A stretch of 64,000 bases of DNA from Isochrysis galbana (lineage: Eukaryota; Haptophyta; Isochrysidales; Isochrysidaceae). Each line of letters opens with the position of its first letter. The stretch's first letter is position 1. The translations under genes were made by a program, and so were the position numbers. Positions 9,808-22,700 of the stretch are shown here, one piece after another. The notes under the pieces are model-generated. The model did not search any database and was not told where the DNA came from. It saw only the letters and a program-made list of their open reading frames with translations. The DNA is taken from NCBI GenBank assembly GCA_018136815.1, contig CM030945.1, positions 1,990,091 through 2,054,090 of the forward strand, given 5' to 3'.

Positions 9808-12800
9808 TCAACTCGGAGGCACAACACTAGCGGTGCCGCTGCTTTGCCAAGGCGTCGATGCACGAAGCTGACCGAGCTTCTTTAGATGCGACGAGTACTG
9901 CGTAGAGGTGTCGTGGAAGCCTGATAAATGTGCGCGCTCCATTGGGGGTGACACAATGGACGCCGGATCATGCAAGCTGCGGCTTAGATGGCGGCGGGGT
10001 AGCAAGGGGACTCCTTGTGCGGCTGCCCTCGCGATTTCATGCGCAGCTGCCATGGCGGAGGCTCGTGCGATGGCTTGTTCGGCCAGCTCGAGGGCCTCCC
10101 TCGTATCCAAGTGCGAAGCCACATGGTGCCATATCCCTCGCGGGGTGCGTGACCGTCTCGTTTGGGGAGCAACACATCGGGAGGAAATGTCCGTCGGAGG
10201 TTGCAACGTCTCTCTCGTTTCAGCTTCCATTTCATGGGTCTGTCTTGCCGGGAGTTGCGTTTTCTTGGAACGGATTGGGAAAGGGCAATCACGCAAGAAG
10301 TCTGATTGCACCGTCTTCTCTGTCAAGGACAAAAGCCGTGATGCCGCCAGTGCCACAGCTTCCTCTTGAGACCGCGGTTTCCGCGCCCTGCGCAGAATTT
10401 TCTCCCGCTGACTGGATGCCACGCAGTCGATTTGCGCGATCCCAGCACTTGTTTGCAGCGCCAATGAGGCCGTGATGGCTTGCGAGCGCTCAAGGGCAGC
10501 GGCGACGTTGTCATCGCATCCAGTGAGCGCAGTGGAATCTCTCAATGTAGCTGATGATTGAGACGCACTGCGTCGATACCCGCCGCCGCACACGTCTGAT
10601 CGTTGGGGCCCAAGGCCAGACGTGACGCTTCGTCGGTTTCCCATTCCTGATTCGGCTCCTCGGCGTATTCCCGTCCCTGATCCAGGCCCTCGCCGATATC
10701 CCGTTCCGGACCAATCGCCGCGTCTACTGCCAGTGCCACTGGCATCACTACAATCAGACATGTAGCCGATACTGTCGCCACGTTGGAGAAGCATGCGTCC
10801 GTGTCGCGAGGCGACGCCCGATGCTCCCAACGTAAGCTCAACTGGTGTGGTACCATGCGTAAGCTCCGCTGCGGCGCCGTCAATACCCCTAGGTGAAGAC
10901 CGTTCCTCCAAAGGGTCGCCTCGCGACGAGACCATGCCAAGTCTCGAGGTCTCCGGCTGCCCAATGACCTCAACATGTGCTTTTTGGACTGCGGCGACGT
11001 GATCCAGCGATTCCTCATGAGAAATACCCGGTGGGCCTCTTGATGCTACGGTCATGTCCTGTGTAGCCTCGCTTGTCGTACCTTGTACAGGTGTGACACG
11101 ACCCAAGATTGCCCGTGTATTCTCATTCGTTGAGCCATTGTTCTCGCCTACACCAGTAGTACCGCCGACGGCCAAGTCACTCTCTCCAGCCCCGGAGGAA
11201 ATGGAAGGCTTGAGGAATCGCTGTCCGTGGCCCCGAGGCTTGTTTCGCCTGGCTTTGGCGGGCTTTGATGCCACATCAGCCCGCATCGCACGCGGAGTGG
11301 CATGCTGCCGCCTATGCGCCTCGTCCTCTGCTTCAACTCTAGCCTCGCCCGCATCTTCATCAAAGACCTCTTCGACGTCCCCGCCCGCTGAAACGTCGTT
11401 CCTCAACCGTCCGACAAAGCCAACCTGGGGACTGCCGTGCGGCATGCGCGTGTGCGAGCTCCGTTTCAACGTTGGGCTTGTGGTACGCCGTCCATGGATG
11501 CCGGAGGATTTCCCACGCGAGACGGCGGAGCCTCTAGGCGACGACTCAGAGCGTGCATCTCTTGGAGATGAAACGACGGCTGTCAAAGTCTCGACTTCAG
11601 CAATGGCCTCCACCGAAGCTGTTGTATCATTTGTCTCGGCGTCTGGGTACATAGCGATCGTCGCTTCACCGTGCAGCGTGTCCTGTATCGCGTCCATTTT
11701 CGCCATGAGCGCCTCGAAGTTATCCTCTATTGTTCCCTCGCGCTCCGGCACGCCCTCCGGTGTGACTTGCTCAGCGTCGTCAATTACTATCCCAAGCCCG
11801 GCTTGCTCGCCCGTTGACTGGTCTTGGTCATGCGCAGGCTCGCAATTGTCATCGCCCTCAGCCTCCATGTCGTCGTCTCCCTCCGCATCCATGATCCTCT
11901 GATGCGCGGCGATCACGGAGGATGCTTGGGCAATCTCAGCCGCTGCCTCTTCTGCACGTGCGGCGGCGATCTTAGCTGATTCAAGAGCTGTGACAGCTTT
12001 CGCGACTTCAGCTTCCGCCTCGGTCGCCGCTGTCAACATCTCTTGCAAGTCGGGCGATTCTTGTGCTTTTGCGGCTGCTCTTGTTGCCGCTGCAGACGCA
12101 GCAATCGCTACTCCAACAGCCGCCGTAGCAGCATCCATGGCGTGTGCCGCTGCACTCGCCTCCGCAGCGACAGCCTCAGCCTCCTCTACCGCCGCATCCG
12201 CGGCCTTGTCAAGCTCGCTCTCCTCTTCGTCACTCTCCTCAACCAATCGATTATCAGCTGCTGATTCAGCATCCTCGGCCGCTCTTGCAGCGATGGCGGC
12301 GCCTGCGCTAGCTTCCGAGGTGGCCTTACCAGCTGCCTCGATCACGTTCTCCGCCTCTGAAGGAATGGTGACTGCCCTTTCACTCGCAATCATGGCTCGT
12401 CTTCTCACTCGTGCTGCAGCATGTTGCTGTGCCTCTGCCGCAGCCTCTTTCGCAGCGACTGCAGCCATCTTCGCGGCTGTCTTGGCCACAGCCGCCCGTG
12501 CCGCCGCCTGTTCTGCATCAGCTAATGCTTTTTCCACGATCGCAAGGGCGATCGATGTGTCCTCCGCATGTTTCAAATAGACGTCGATTTCTTCTGTCCC
12601 TGCAACGCAAATTGCCGACTTCGCGGCCGCTTCGGCTGCTGCCGTGGCAGCCGATGAGGCATCCTCAGCCTCTTTTGCAGCATTCTCCGCTTGTTCGGCC
12701 GCCGTGGTAGCAGCAACTACGGCCGCCGCTGCCGGGGGTGGCTCATCACGCCCACCATTCGCCTCCTCGGCTGAGGGATCCTCCTCCACTAGCGGTTGCC

Positions 12801-14836
12801 TATCTTTGTGAGGCGCATGCTCACCAAAGGGCTCTTCTGGCATCGCTGCCAACGCCAATGCTTCTGCTTCAGCCGCCGGTCCAGCCCCCTTGAGAGCTCT
12901 ATGAGCGGCAGTGGCGGCCGCCCTCGCCGCAGCCGCAGCTGTCACCGCCCTCTTGGCCATATCGGCCGCTGCTTCTGCAGCCCTCCTCGCAGTTGCTACC
13001 ACTTCATCGTGGTCATCCACAATGAGCCACGGGTGAGTGAGAGCGTCGGCGGCCGAGTAGCGTGCCCCCGGCATGACAGCCAGAAGGTGTGAAATAAGAT
13101 CACGAGCGAGATAGTCGTCGACCTGAAAGGCCATTGGAAATGAAAGGGGAAGGTATCGCTCGGAGAGGGGATGCTTTCGCCCGCGGGACCATTCCGGCCG
13201 GCCTCCTCTCATGCGCTTTTCGTGAAGAGCGCAACGCGCATACCAAGGCAACCAGGCCAAAGCTGGGACAGGAGCAGCATAGTCAACTGGTGGTGACAAT
13301 GAGGGAAGTTTGAAGGTACCTGGTCGAGAGGCACGTTGCCCATAAGAATGGATGAGAAGACGTCCGTCCAGCTCTGGTCTTCCTTCTTCTTGAAAGGGCC
13401 GCGCTCGACCCCTGTCAAGATCGCAAAGACAACGCACCCTGCCGACCAGAGGTCGGCTGGGAAGGAGTAGCCGAGAGGATCGCGCTGCACGTGAAGCAAA
13501 GGAGTTGGCTGTGATGGACTGCACATATGCCCGTAGGGAAGGCCAGAGGGTGGTGCACGCTTATGGCGGCGAGACGCTTGCTTGGGCAGCACAATGCGCA
13601 AACTGAGGTTATTTACGACCCAGAGAGCGAGCTGGCCCAATCAGCTCGGGAAGGGGAGGCGGAAGGCCGGAGGGGGGGGGGGACTCGGAACCTCACCTGG
13701 GCGCAAAGCACCATCTCGGGAGCCATGAACTCAGGTGTGCCAACCATTGTTGTGCGAGATGCGATTCGGCGTTCCTGCCGTTGCCTCATACGCTCATCTT
13801 GATAATTAGTCAGGATGCCGGCAAAAGCGCGCGGCTTTCCTGCCCCAGCAGCCTCACGACCCATCGACGTGCCAGCTTCAGATCCATCTTGTCGGCTGAG
13901 AACAGCACAGAGACCAAAATCGGAAATACGAACGGACGCCTTGTCATCTGCTGTTGTCATGAGAAGGTTGGCAGGTTTGATGTCGCGATGGAGCACTCCG
14001 TGTTCATGCATATGCTGTAGTCCGAGGAGCATCTCTGTAGAGAGTCGAGCCATCTCATCGTGGCGCAGCGGGCGGCCGAGATTTCCGGTCTTGTCCCTCC
14101 GCTTCGCAATCCACTCAAACAAGTCTCCACCACTCATCAGCTCCTCAAGAAGAAAGACCTCTGATAGGTCTGAAGGATAGAACGCCCCCAACATGTTGAC
14201 CACGTGCTCGTGACGCAGCGCGCGCAGCACCTCAACCTCCAGTTTCATCTCCTCAATGCCCATCGAACCGCTCTCCAGCCGCTTCACCGCAATCTTTTCG
14301 CCCGTCTTGCGGTTGGTCGCAATGTGCACAGATGCAAAGCCACCGGCTCCAAGCTTACCGCCCAGCTCATACGCCTTTTTGAAGGCCGCGAGCGAGTTGT
14401 CGCCCGCATCCTCAGCCACCCCACACGTCCCTGTGGCCGTAACGACGGGCTCAAGCAATAGAGCTTCCCAGCGCTGTCGACGCTCGGTGACATCGATGTC
14501 GAGAGCCGACGTCTCCACAAAGCCCTGCACACCCACGAGGAAATGTTTGAGTACTCAGCAATTGGCATGGAGCGGCGAGTCAGGAGGCGAGCTCGAGGAG
14601 ATATGCAACGTGAGCGTGCGCGTTCCTGGCGTCTTGTGTCAGACGCCCAGGTGCTACGCAGGCTTGCGCGGCAGTGCTCATGCGCGGGCTTGCACAGCAG
14701 TGCTCATGCGTGAGCGCACCGGCTCAAGCCCATTGAAGTCGACACGATCGCTCGGCTCCTCTTTCATCATCACAGACATCCGGCGCGGGCGCGCGAGCGC
14801 GGTGGCCTTAATGGCCTGTTGCGCCGCGTGAAGCAT
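9808..14836 (-). CDS. Ser/Thr protein kinase with long alanine-rich tail
   Basis: Five coding exons on the minus strand: 14836-14720, 14524-13697, 13484-13320 and 13122-9808 are firm from the splice sites, and all junctions are phase 0; the exon count is four if the first ATG is correct. Predicted length is 1,474 residues. The catalytic domain is CAMK-like: glycine loop GKLGAGGFASV (about 96-105), Lys120 in IAVKRLE, HRDIKPANLL, DFGLCAVL and GTPEFMAPEM. Exons 3 and 4 add DLWSAGCVVFAILTG and ARDLISHLLAVMPGARYSAA...HPW, completing subdomains IX-XI. There is a roughly 40-residue insert before the TMVGTPE motif. The rest, about 1,000 residues, is alanine-rich with heptad-like spacing (probable coiled coil), then Ser/Arg-rich low complexity with about six 12-residue SGTGxRRG repeats near 1160. 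The first intron (14719-14525) has a GTGCG donor. Substrate and pathway are unknown; the start is less sure than the rest. Confidence 0.85.
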
Positions 14837-15730
14837 GGCTGCACACTCGCCAAGCAGAGCCCTCCGAGCCGGTGTGTGCCCGCCTGCGGCGAGGAGAGCG
14901 AGGAGAGGGCCTCACGCACCGCACGTGCAGGCGAAACAGACAATCCCCTGTGTCGTCGCTATTGAAGAGAAGATGAAATGAAAGATTCGAGAGAGGGTTG
15001 GGTGCTAGACGCAGCACTCTAATTTGAGGGAACGACGCTTCTACTAGTATTGTACTCTACATAGGACGCGTTCCGAAAAGCACCGGGGGGGGGGGGCTCT
15101 CGTCAACAAAGAAGAACGGCCCTTACCAGCTCGCGCCGTGAGCGGTCCTCGAGAAGTAAAAGACTGCGACTCGAGTCGCCTGCGCCACCTGGGATACTCT
15201 CCTCGACCTTGACCTTGAGCTTAGCCCGGTCACTCACTAGGGGGATGCGGAGGGCACCATCTGTAATGGGCAAACGAAGGCCTAAATGAGCTCCCTATAA
15301 TAATAATCTAACTGAGCATTAGTACCACTACTCTCACTAGCCCGGTACTAACACGACAGCCCTCAGCGCACCTGCCCGTACACCTTGGCGCGTGCCGTTG
15401 TAACAGATACATACACCTATGCACCATGCACCCCTCCACATCTCCCCCCTCGCAGGCCCCCGGCTCCCATTCTAACTCCCCACAAGTTAAAATGAGGGAA
15501 AACCCATTGAGGCGCACCGACCTACGTCGGGCGACTCTCCGGGAAAAAGCACCGGGGGGAGGGGGAGGAACCTCTCGTCAAAAAAGGAGAACGGCCCTTA
15601 CCAGCTCACGCCGCGAGCAGTCCTCGAGAAATAAGCAACTGCGCCCCGAGTATACCTGCCACAAGGGTATTCGAGACGTCTTGAGCCGCTCCCTTCCCAT
15701 CTCCCTCCTGTCGCCAGTCGCCCCCCTTCG
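14837..15730. repeat. Intergenic repeats; duplicated block and shared segment
   Basis: A block at about 15075-15180 (AAAGCACCGGGG, GAACGGCCCTTACCAGCTC, CGGTCCTCGAGAA) is repeated at about 15545-15640. The segment 15300-15490 matches 40770-40925 in reverse orientation, with shared phrases such as TGAGCATTAGTACCACTACT and CCCGGTACTAACACGACA. The segment 15215-15285 matches 28065-28165 in reverse orientation. I see no gene. Confidence 0.6.
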
Positions 15731-16130
15731 CCCGTTTGCTAACGCAAACGGGGCTCGTTTCTCACCACACTCCATCGGGGGGGGTGCAAATCCCCCCCTC
15801 TCCCTCGCCCCACTCTCTTCCACCTCTGTCCCTGCGGCGCGTCGCCATGCGGCGCGCCACGGCCTGCTCTCAGAGGTCCTTCAGGGGCGCCCAAAGGGCC
15901 AGCAAGGGCAGCTCAGGGGGCAGTGGAGGCTGGGGCTCAGCCCCTCCCTGGCCCCCCCTGCCTCTCCCTCGCTCGCCTCGCTGGCCCTGGGTGCCGCCCT
16001 GAGGCCCCTGTCTGCCTGGCGACCAGGGATGGGGGGGGGGGGAGTCAGTACGAGAGCAGGCCCATGCGGGCCTGGGAGTGCGGCTCGCGGCCCGCGCCCA
16101 CGAAGGGTCTGGCTCACGCGCGCAATCCTC
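15731..16130 (+). repeat. GC-rich dispersed repeat
   Basis: A perfect hairpin at 15731-15752 (CCCGTTTGC, loop TAAC, CAAACGGG) comes first. The body around 15880-16100 carries GGGCAGCTCAGGGGGCAGTG, GGAGGCTGGGG and CTCGCTCGCCTCGCTGGCCC. The same phrases occur inverted at 50580-50910. Very G- and C-rich throughout; non-coding. Confidence 0.6.
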
Positions 16131-16639
16131 CAATTCTCCCAAAATAGACCTCCATGGGCCGGACAAGGCGGGGGAGTCACTCACCGACGCCATGAATTTT
16201 CGTGGGGTAGAGGGGGTTCGCGCGGGGGGGGGGGGGTCTGGGGTCTGGGGGGGCAGGTAAGGGGGGTCCCTGGGGAATCCTTGGACACCCAGGAGGGATG
16301 GAAAATAGTGGTTAAAAAAAACCTTTTAAATTTCTCGCCTCACACGTGGCCCTGAACCATTCCTTCGTAGCCACGCCTCTCTCCCTTCCTCACCCTCATT
16401 CCCCGCCTTGCGGCAACTCCCCTCGTGCTCTACTTAGGGGCTCGGGTCATGTGGGGGTCCGAGCGGGGCGGGGTGCACCTGTCCTCAGCTGCGCGTACTC
16501 AACTTCCTCCTGTGCTGCTGGGTGGCCTGTTTCTTGTAGTGCTATTTTCGGTTCCCTTGTGTCCGCGTGGGTCTATGTTTGCCTTGAGAGAGCTATGTTG
16601 ATCGATCGTATCCTTGGTTGGTCAATCAGTGGAAAATAG

Positions 16640-16880
16640 TGGTTAAAAAGCGTGAGTGACCGGCCTAGAGAGAGAGAGAGATGGAGGGCTCTCTGGGTGT
16701 TCTGGCCGGGCCCGGCCTCTGGGTGGTGGCACGGGCCGAGGCTCTCGTGCACTTGGTTGCCTGCGCGCGGCCGAGCATCGTCCGTCATGGTCTGATGGTT
16801 CGCCGCGCAGCTGGTGGACAGTGGACGGGAGAGGAGGGGAGCGGCGCGCACTCCATAACCCTATTTTAGAAATAGTTGGC
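16640..16880 (-). mobile_element. LINE 5' end fragment
   Basis: On the minus strand, a hairpin at 16875-16861 (CTATTT, CTA, AAATAG) is followed by GGGTTATGGAGTGCGCGCC. This matches the 5' ends at 44463, 48100 and 51105. Downstream the sequence is a decayed start of ORF1 (a THR-ILE-ARG, MTDDARP region similar to the 57.8-kb copy) and is lost after about 200 bases. Confidence 0.65.
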
Positions 16881-17481
16881 GGCTGGAAGAGTGAGATTCT
16901 CAACGTGGTTCATCGCTGAGAGAGACACGAGGCACAACGGCAGCAAAGTGCAAAATGCGAGACGGCGGCATGTATGTGCGAAACCCCATGATACCCGAGG
17001 GAGGCACAGGACGGAAGACAAAGTAGCACTACATAAATTACATCTCGCGACAACCACAAATCTGAACAACCGAGTAGCCCGACCGCGATTGGGAGCTTGA
17101 TGTGCGCCGTGCGCACGGCTGCTCCTCGAGCGAGGCGTGGCCCAACCACAGCGGCGGTGGCCAAAATAGATCCGGCTATGAGAAGTATCCATCCACGGCC
17201 TCTTGCGATGCGACAGGTGGCGAGGCAGGGTACGGGGCCGATGGGCCAAAGCTGTGACCCGTGGAAGGCGCTGTTCACAGCCTGCTTCGCTCGCGCAGCA
17301 ATCGCGCGGTCAAATGCGCCTCTCGGCGCACAAGATTGCCCAGGTACGCCAATCACGAGTGCAAGGGCCGCAGCAGGCAGAAGGAGAGTTTGGCGCGTAC
17401 GCGTGCATGTGCGCGCCAACCTCTTGATGCGACCGTCACGCCAAGTACACCCCGTCGCGCGCCGTCGCGCACACGTCACGG

Positions 17482-18624
17482 TCACATCGCCTTGCTGATT
17501 ACCTTGTCGTCCTTCACCCAGAAATAGTTCTTGTGCAAGAACTTGTGGATGCCAAGAGCAAAGCCGGGTGTGTCCTCGTGCTTGTACAGGTGCGCAAAGC
17601 CTTCCTTAGCGAGGCCTTCGCGTAACGCATCGGTCGCCTTGGTGAGGTTGTAGTGCGGGATCTTCGTGAAGAAGAGGTGGTGGACAACATGGCCATCGGT
17701 GATATTGTGGTGCAGGTTATCAATGCCAAGACCATACGTCCTATCGATGGTCTCGAAAGCGCCGCGCACATAGCTCCACGCACCCTCGCGGAAGAGCAGC
17801 ATCTCGTCAAAATGGTGCTGGAAGAAGGTGACGGTGAATAGCCACCAGCCATACCACATCCAGGGCAGGCAGTAGGCGCGGATCACGGCGTCGCCGAGGA
17901 GCGAGTACCAGCCGAACATGGACGCGACTGCGATTGCAGATGAGAGGTACCCGCGGGCCATCTCGGCAGTGGTGGCGTCCTTCCAGAGGCGTCCGTACAG
18001 GAAGAGGTGGCCGCCGTCGGGCTGGCCCACATAGAGGTATGTCCACCAGTTGAGAAAGGGGGTAACGATGCGGATGGCGTGGTGGACTGCGAGGTGCGGG
18101 ATCTTGAGCACCTTGTGCCTCTGTGATTCGGTGTACCACATGTGGGAGTAATCCTCCTTGATGTGGTTGTGGTACGAATGGTGCCGATGGTGCGAGCGCC
18201 GCCACGGCGCGAAGGGCGTGCAGAGGAGCACCGAGTGGCTGATCTCTCCCATCACCTCGTTGACCGGCGCATGCGGCGAGAAGGTGGTATGCCCGCAGTC
18301 ATGCCCCACGACAAACATGCACCACATGAAGAATCCGCCGGCAAACTGGAGCGGAAGGAGGAAAAGCACTTGCGCGAGGTAGGGCAGCGCGCAAAAGGCT
18401 GTAGATGCGCAGAGGGCCGCAATGGACCCAATGCACACTGCGATTGCCGCCGCGTCCCTCGCCCAGAAGGCCATCGACGTCGCGCTCGAGAGCTCAAAGA
18501 CGTGCGCGGGCAGCCACGACTTGATCTGGCTGAGCGAGGGGTATTTCTGCTCAAGCACGACCTCTTTGTACTTGTTGAGGCTCACAGCCTCGGGCTTGGT
18601 CTCCCACGAGGCGGCGCGGCACAT
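17482..18624 (-). CDS. Methyl-end (delta-12/omega-3 type) fatty-acid desaturase
   Basis: A single exon of 380 residues with an ATG start. All three di-iron histidine boxes are present: HDCGH at 108-112, HHRHH at 145-149 and HVVHH at 312-316. Four hydrophobic helices lie around them (about 57-80, 83-105, 225-245, 250-268). There is no cytochrome b5 domain, which separates it from front-end desaturases. The enzyme inserts a double bond near the methyl end of acyl chains in a membrane; endoplasmic reticulum is likely because no long transit peptide is visible. HDCGH is more usual in omega-3 enzymes than in delta-12 ones, but regiospecificity cannot be read from sequence alone. It is divergent from CFAP44, and the two share a C-rich 1.2-kb intergenic region. 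Confidence 0.92.
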   Translation of the reverse strand: MCRAASWETKPEAVSLNKYKEVVLEQKYPSLSQIKSWLPAHVFELSSATSMAFWARDAAAIAVCIGSIAALCASTAFCALPYLAQVLFLLPLQFAGGFFMWCMFVVGHDCGHTTFSPHAPVNEVMGEISHSVLLCTPFAPWRRSHHRHHSYHNHIKEDYSHMWYTESQRHKVLKIPHLAVHHAIRIVTPFLNWWTYLYVGQPDGGHLFLYGRLWKDATTAEMARGYLSSAIAVASMFGWYSLLGDAVIRAYCLPWMWYGWWLFTVTFFQHHFDEMLLFREGAWSYVRGAFETIDRTYGLGIDNLHHNITDGHVVHHLFFTKIPHYNLTKATDALREGLAKEGFAHLYKHEDTPGFALGIHKFLHKNYFWVKDDKVISKAM

Positions 18625-19795
18625 TGGCGTGGGGGGGAAGGGGCAGGAAGGGGGGGGAGGGGCAGGGGCGGGGGGGAAGGGGGACCGGGGAGAAGGGGGA
18701 AGAGGTAGTCGATGGGCGGGCGCGTGGAAGAAGTGGACAGCCTGGCATCTCCCTCAAGGCGTTTATTATGTAGAGTGGCGCGCTTTCTCCTGATACGCAG
18801 GGGTCGGCAAGGGCGCGACAACGCGCTCGCGCGGCGCAGGCGGTTGGCAGGGTTTATCTGTGTAGTTTCCTCCCCTCTTCCCTCTTTCTCTGGATCGGCC
18901 ACTCTCCTTTTCCCTCTCTCCTCCTGATGCGGAGGAAGCAGACGCGAGAGAGAGGGTCTTCGTCGTCGGTGTGTGGAGGAGGAAAGAGAAGCGGGGGAGG
19001 GGGGGGGGGGCGAGCTCGTCCGGAAGCGGCGTGGGAGAGGGGGTCGCCGAGAGAGAAGAGAGCGCCCGCGGAGAGAGAAGAGAGCGACGGTGGGTGGCGC
19101 GGGGTTCGCGCGGCCACTCGTCGGCGCAGCGGAGCGGATGCAGCGCGAGATGCGGGCGGCGGCGGGGGGGGGGCGTGGCGTGGCGTGGCGTGGCGTGGAC
19201 CCCCCTCCCCCCCCCCCTCCCCTTCTTCCCCCCCCCCTCCCCCCTCCCCCCCCCCCCTCCCCTTCCCTTCTCCCCCCCCCCCCCCCCCCCCTTTTCCCCC
19301 CGGCCTCGCATCTCTCCCGCCCCATGCCCCCCCCTCCCCCCCTCCCTCCCTCCCCCCCCAGCCTCTCTCGTCTTCTTGCTCTCCCCCCCCCTTCCCCCTC
19401 TCCCCCTCCCCCCTCCCCCCCCCCCCCCCCCCGCGCCGGCCGCCAAGCACGCTCTGGGCCTTTTTGACCGGCGCGCGGAGGCCGACCCCACCACCAAGGC
19501 CGCCCCCCCCCCCCCCCCCCTCTCCGCTCCCAAACCCAAAAGAAAAACCCGCCGACCGAAAACAAAACGCCCCTCGAAAACAAAACCCCTCCCACCCACC
19601 CCCTCGCTGCCCGCACACAGCAGCTCTCCGCCAAAAGCCGTTCCGTTGGGGAGGGAGAGGAGAGGCTGCCGCCGCCGCCGCCCAACCCCCCCTTCCCTCC
19701 CTCCCTCCCTTCCTCCCTCCCTACCCACCGACCGACCGACCGACCGACCTACCCCCTACTCCCCCCACTCCCCTACATCTCCCCTCGCCCCGGGG
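18625..19795. promoter_or_regulatory. Shared upstream region of a divergent gene pair
   Basis: This stretch separates the minus-strand desaturase start and the plus-strand CFAP44 start. Most of 19195-19440 is long runs of C broken by T. There is a GGCGT x5 run near 19175 and a CGAC tetranucleotide run near 19730. The long open frames here (Gly/Arg/Pro-rich) are artefacts of composition. I see no TATA box or defined site. Confidence 0.4.
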
Positions 19796-22700
19796 ATGGC
19801 GGAGGAGGGGCTGCCGGAGGACCACTTCTACCACCCGGATGAGCTGAGTGTCGGCTCCAACGGAGGTCTCCCATCCGCCCTGTGCTCTGTCCACGCCTCG
19901 TTCGGCTTCCCCTCTACAAAGATTGATAACCTCTTCTACCTCGATGAGGTGAGAAGCACGCGCGCGCGCAGCGTAGAAGCGCGGGTGAAGGGGGGGGGGG
20001 GGGCACGCGCCACGAGACTTGTCATCCCACTGCCACTCGAGCGCCACGACCCCATTCGCCGCAGGGAGCAACCATCATGTTTGCCGCCGGGTCGCGCGTG
20101 CATTTTTACGACGTCAACACGGATGAGCAGACGTACCTGCGCACGCTCTCGGGGCAGGCGGTGGGAGCGGTGGCCGTGCATCCGTCGATGCAGTACATCT
20201 GTGTCGCCGAGACGGGCACCAACCCGCTCTGCTGCGTCTACGCGTACCCCAGCCGCAAGCTGTACCGCGTGCTGCGCGGAGGCACGGAGCGCGCCTTCTC
20301 GGCCGCCAGTTTCGACCATGCTGGCGGTAAGCTCGCGACAGTCGGCTCTTTTCCCGACTATATGCTGACGGTGTGGGACTGGAAGTCAGAGAGTATTGTT
20401 CTCCGCTCCAAGGCCTTCTCGCAGGAGGTCTTCCGCGTCACCTTTTCGCCGTACGTCGACGGCTCGCTCATCACCTCCGGCACTGGTCACATCCGTTTCT
20501 GGCGGATGGCCTCCACCTTCACCGGTCTGAAGCTGCAGGGCGACATCGGCAAGTTCGGCACAGTGGAACTCACTGACATACGCGGGTATGTCGAGCTCCC
20601 GTCAGGCAAGGTGCTCTCGGGCTCTGACTGGGGTAACTTCCTGCTGTGGAACGGCAACCTGATTGAATGTGAGGTGTGCCGCGAGGGCGGCGCAAAGTGC
20701 CATGACGGCGCCGTCAACTTCCTCAATATCGAGGAGGACCGCATCATCTCGGCCGGTGACGACGGCCGACTCATCCAATGGGACCTCAAGGCGGTCGAGG
20801 CTGCAGAGGTGACCGAGGAGAACCCGCTCTTCCAGCTTACCCCAATGGCCGAGATGAGCCTTGCAGGCAAGGAGCCAGGCCGTGAGCACGCTCGCTTGCA
20901 GACGCTCACCAAGGCACCCGACGGGCAGTGGCTGGTGCAGGACGAGGCAGGTGCGCTGTACAAGGTCGACCTGAGCACGCAGATTGCAATGACGGTGAAG
21001 AGATTCCACTCGGGTGCCATCACCGGCGTTGACACCTCGCCGAAAGCGCATCTCGCGGCCACATGCGGTGCGGACGGGTCAGTGCGCGTGTGGAACTACC
21101 TGAAGCGTGAGCTCGTCGTCACCCAGCGCTTCGGTGTCGGTGCCACGTGCCTGACCTGGGCGTCGCTCGCCGTCGATATCGACGCGCGCACCCTCGCCGT
21201 CGGCTTCTCCGACGGCACGTTGCGCGTGCTTCAGGTCTGTAGCGACGGCCTGGAGCTGGTCGCGGCGCTCAAGCCGCACGCGGCACGAGTCACGCACGTG
21301 CTCTACTCGCCCAATGGTAAGCAGATCGTCACGAGCGCCGATGATGGCACCGTCTTCTTTGTCGACGTGGCGGCCAGCTACGCGCCCCTCGGATATATGC
21401 AGCTCCCTTCCGCTGTTGTGAGCGCGAGTTGGAAGAGCGACAGCACGGCGCTCCTTGTCGGCTACGGACACGAGCTGGTGGCCCTCGACACGCCACAGCC
21501 TGGCGCTTTCGATTCAAGCCAGAGCTTCCTACTAGCGCTGGCCGCCACGCCGCTCGGCCTCGACGATGTCCGCGCCGTCATCCTTAGCCGGCTCCAAACA
21601 GAGCGTGAGGCACTGCGCGAGGTCGCCAAAGCCAAATACCTGGAGAAGCACCCGCAGCCGACCGACGACCCCGAGCTCGCGGCGGAGATGGAGGCGGCGC
21701 GGCTCGAGGTGGAGGCAGAGGAGGAATCAGCGCGCGGGCCGGTGGTGGCCCCGCCGGTGGTGGCGCGCAGCCTGCTGGCTCAGGAAGACGGCTCGCTCCT
21801 TGTGGCGGTCGACTCTGGTAGCGAGTCTCTCGGCGTGTGGAGTTTGCGTGAGCCGGGCGAGGCGCCCGAGCAGTTGCGCGAGGGCACGCCTCTGACGTGC
21901 TGGCTCGCCACCTCCTGCTCAAAGAGGTACGTCACCTCGGCTGGTGTCGACGGCTCCGTCACGCTCGCGCCACAGATGGCCGCCCCATATTGGGAGGGCC
22001 ACCTCCATGAGGCGCTACGACTCGACGAGGCGGGAGCCATCACGGCGCGCCTCTCCTTCGACGATGGCTACCTCGTCTCGGCGTCAACAGATGGAACCTT
22101 CTTCGTGCTGGGCGTGGCTGAGGTGGAGCCCGACAAGTCGGCGCCCGGTATCGACTTGATGCCCTCTCGCACAGGCGACCTCGTGGCGGACGTCTCGGCG
22201 ACCGCGTATTCACTCGAGGAGGCCAAGCAGAAAGAGGAGTCGGACGCTCGCGCCGCGGCGGCCGACCGGGCTAAGATGACAGTCCGCGAGCGCATCGCCG
22301 ACCTGCGCAAGCGCTTCGACGGGCTGCGCGCCAAGAATGAGGCAGCGTCCGACGCTGACCGACTGCCCAAGGACCAATTCGCGGTGGACCCTGGGCTACG
22401 CGAGCGCATCCAAAGAGAGACGGAGGACCGGCTGACCGAAGCGCGTCGGGAGCTGGCCTGGGACTCGGAGGCGGGTGCTGTGGCGCTGCACAAGCTGGAG
22501 AGCAAGTACATAGAGCCGCTTGAGGTGGAGGACATCGTGCTCTACGGGTTCGCCAACAGGAAGAGCGCGCGTTCCATCCGCACGAGCAAGCTCACACCTT
22601 GGCAGTGCGAGGCCATCGACGCAGTCCACGAGCTCATCAACGCCGAGCTCACCTCTCGGGGCGCGGGCGACGGCGCGGCTCGTGCGGCCGCCGGTTCGGA

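Noticed and set aside
9908-13092. Plus-strand frames opposite the kinase tail, for example an Ala/Ser-rich 282-residue frame
   Set aside because: Shadow of GCN-rich code; the minus frame is continuous with a real kinase domain.
16910-17485. 191-residue minus frame with hydrophobic stretches just after the desaturase stop
   Set aside because: It has no ATG start, overlaps the desaturase end and is best explained as its 3' UTR; no family signal.
18580-19850. Several very long Gly/Arg/Pro-rich open frames on both strands
   Set aside because: They come from C and G runs between the desaturase and CFAP44 starts; no family signal and strong composition bias.
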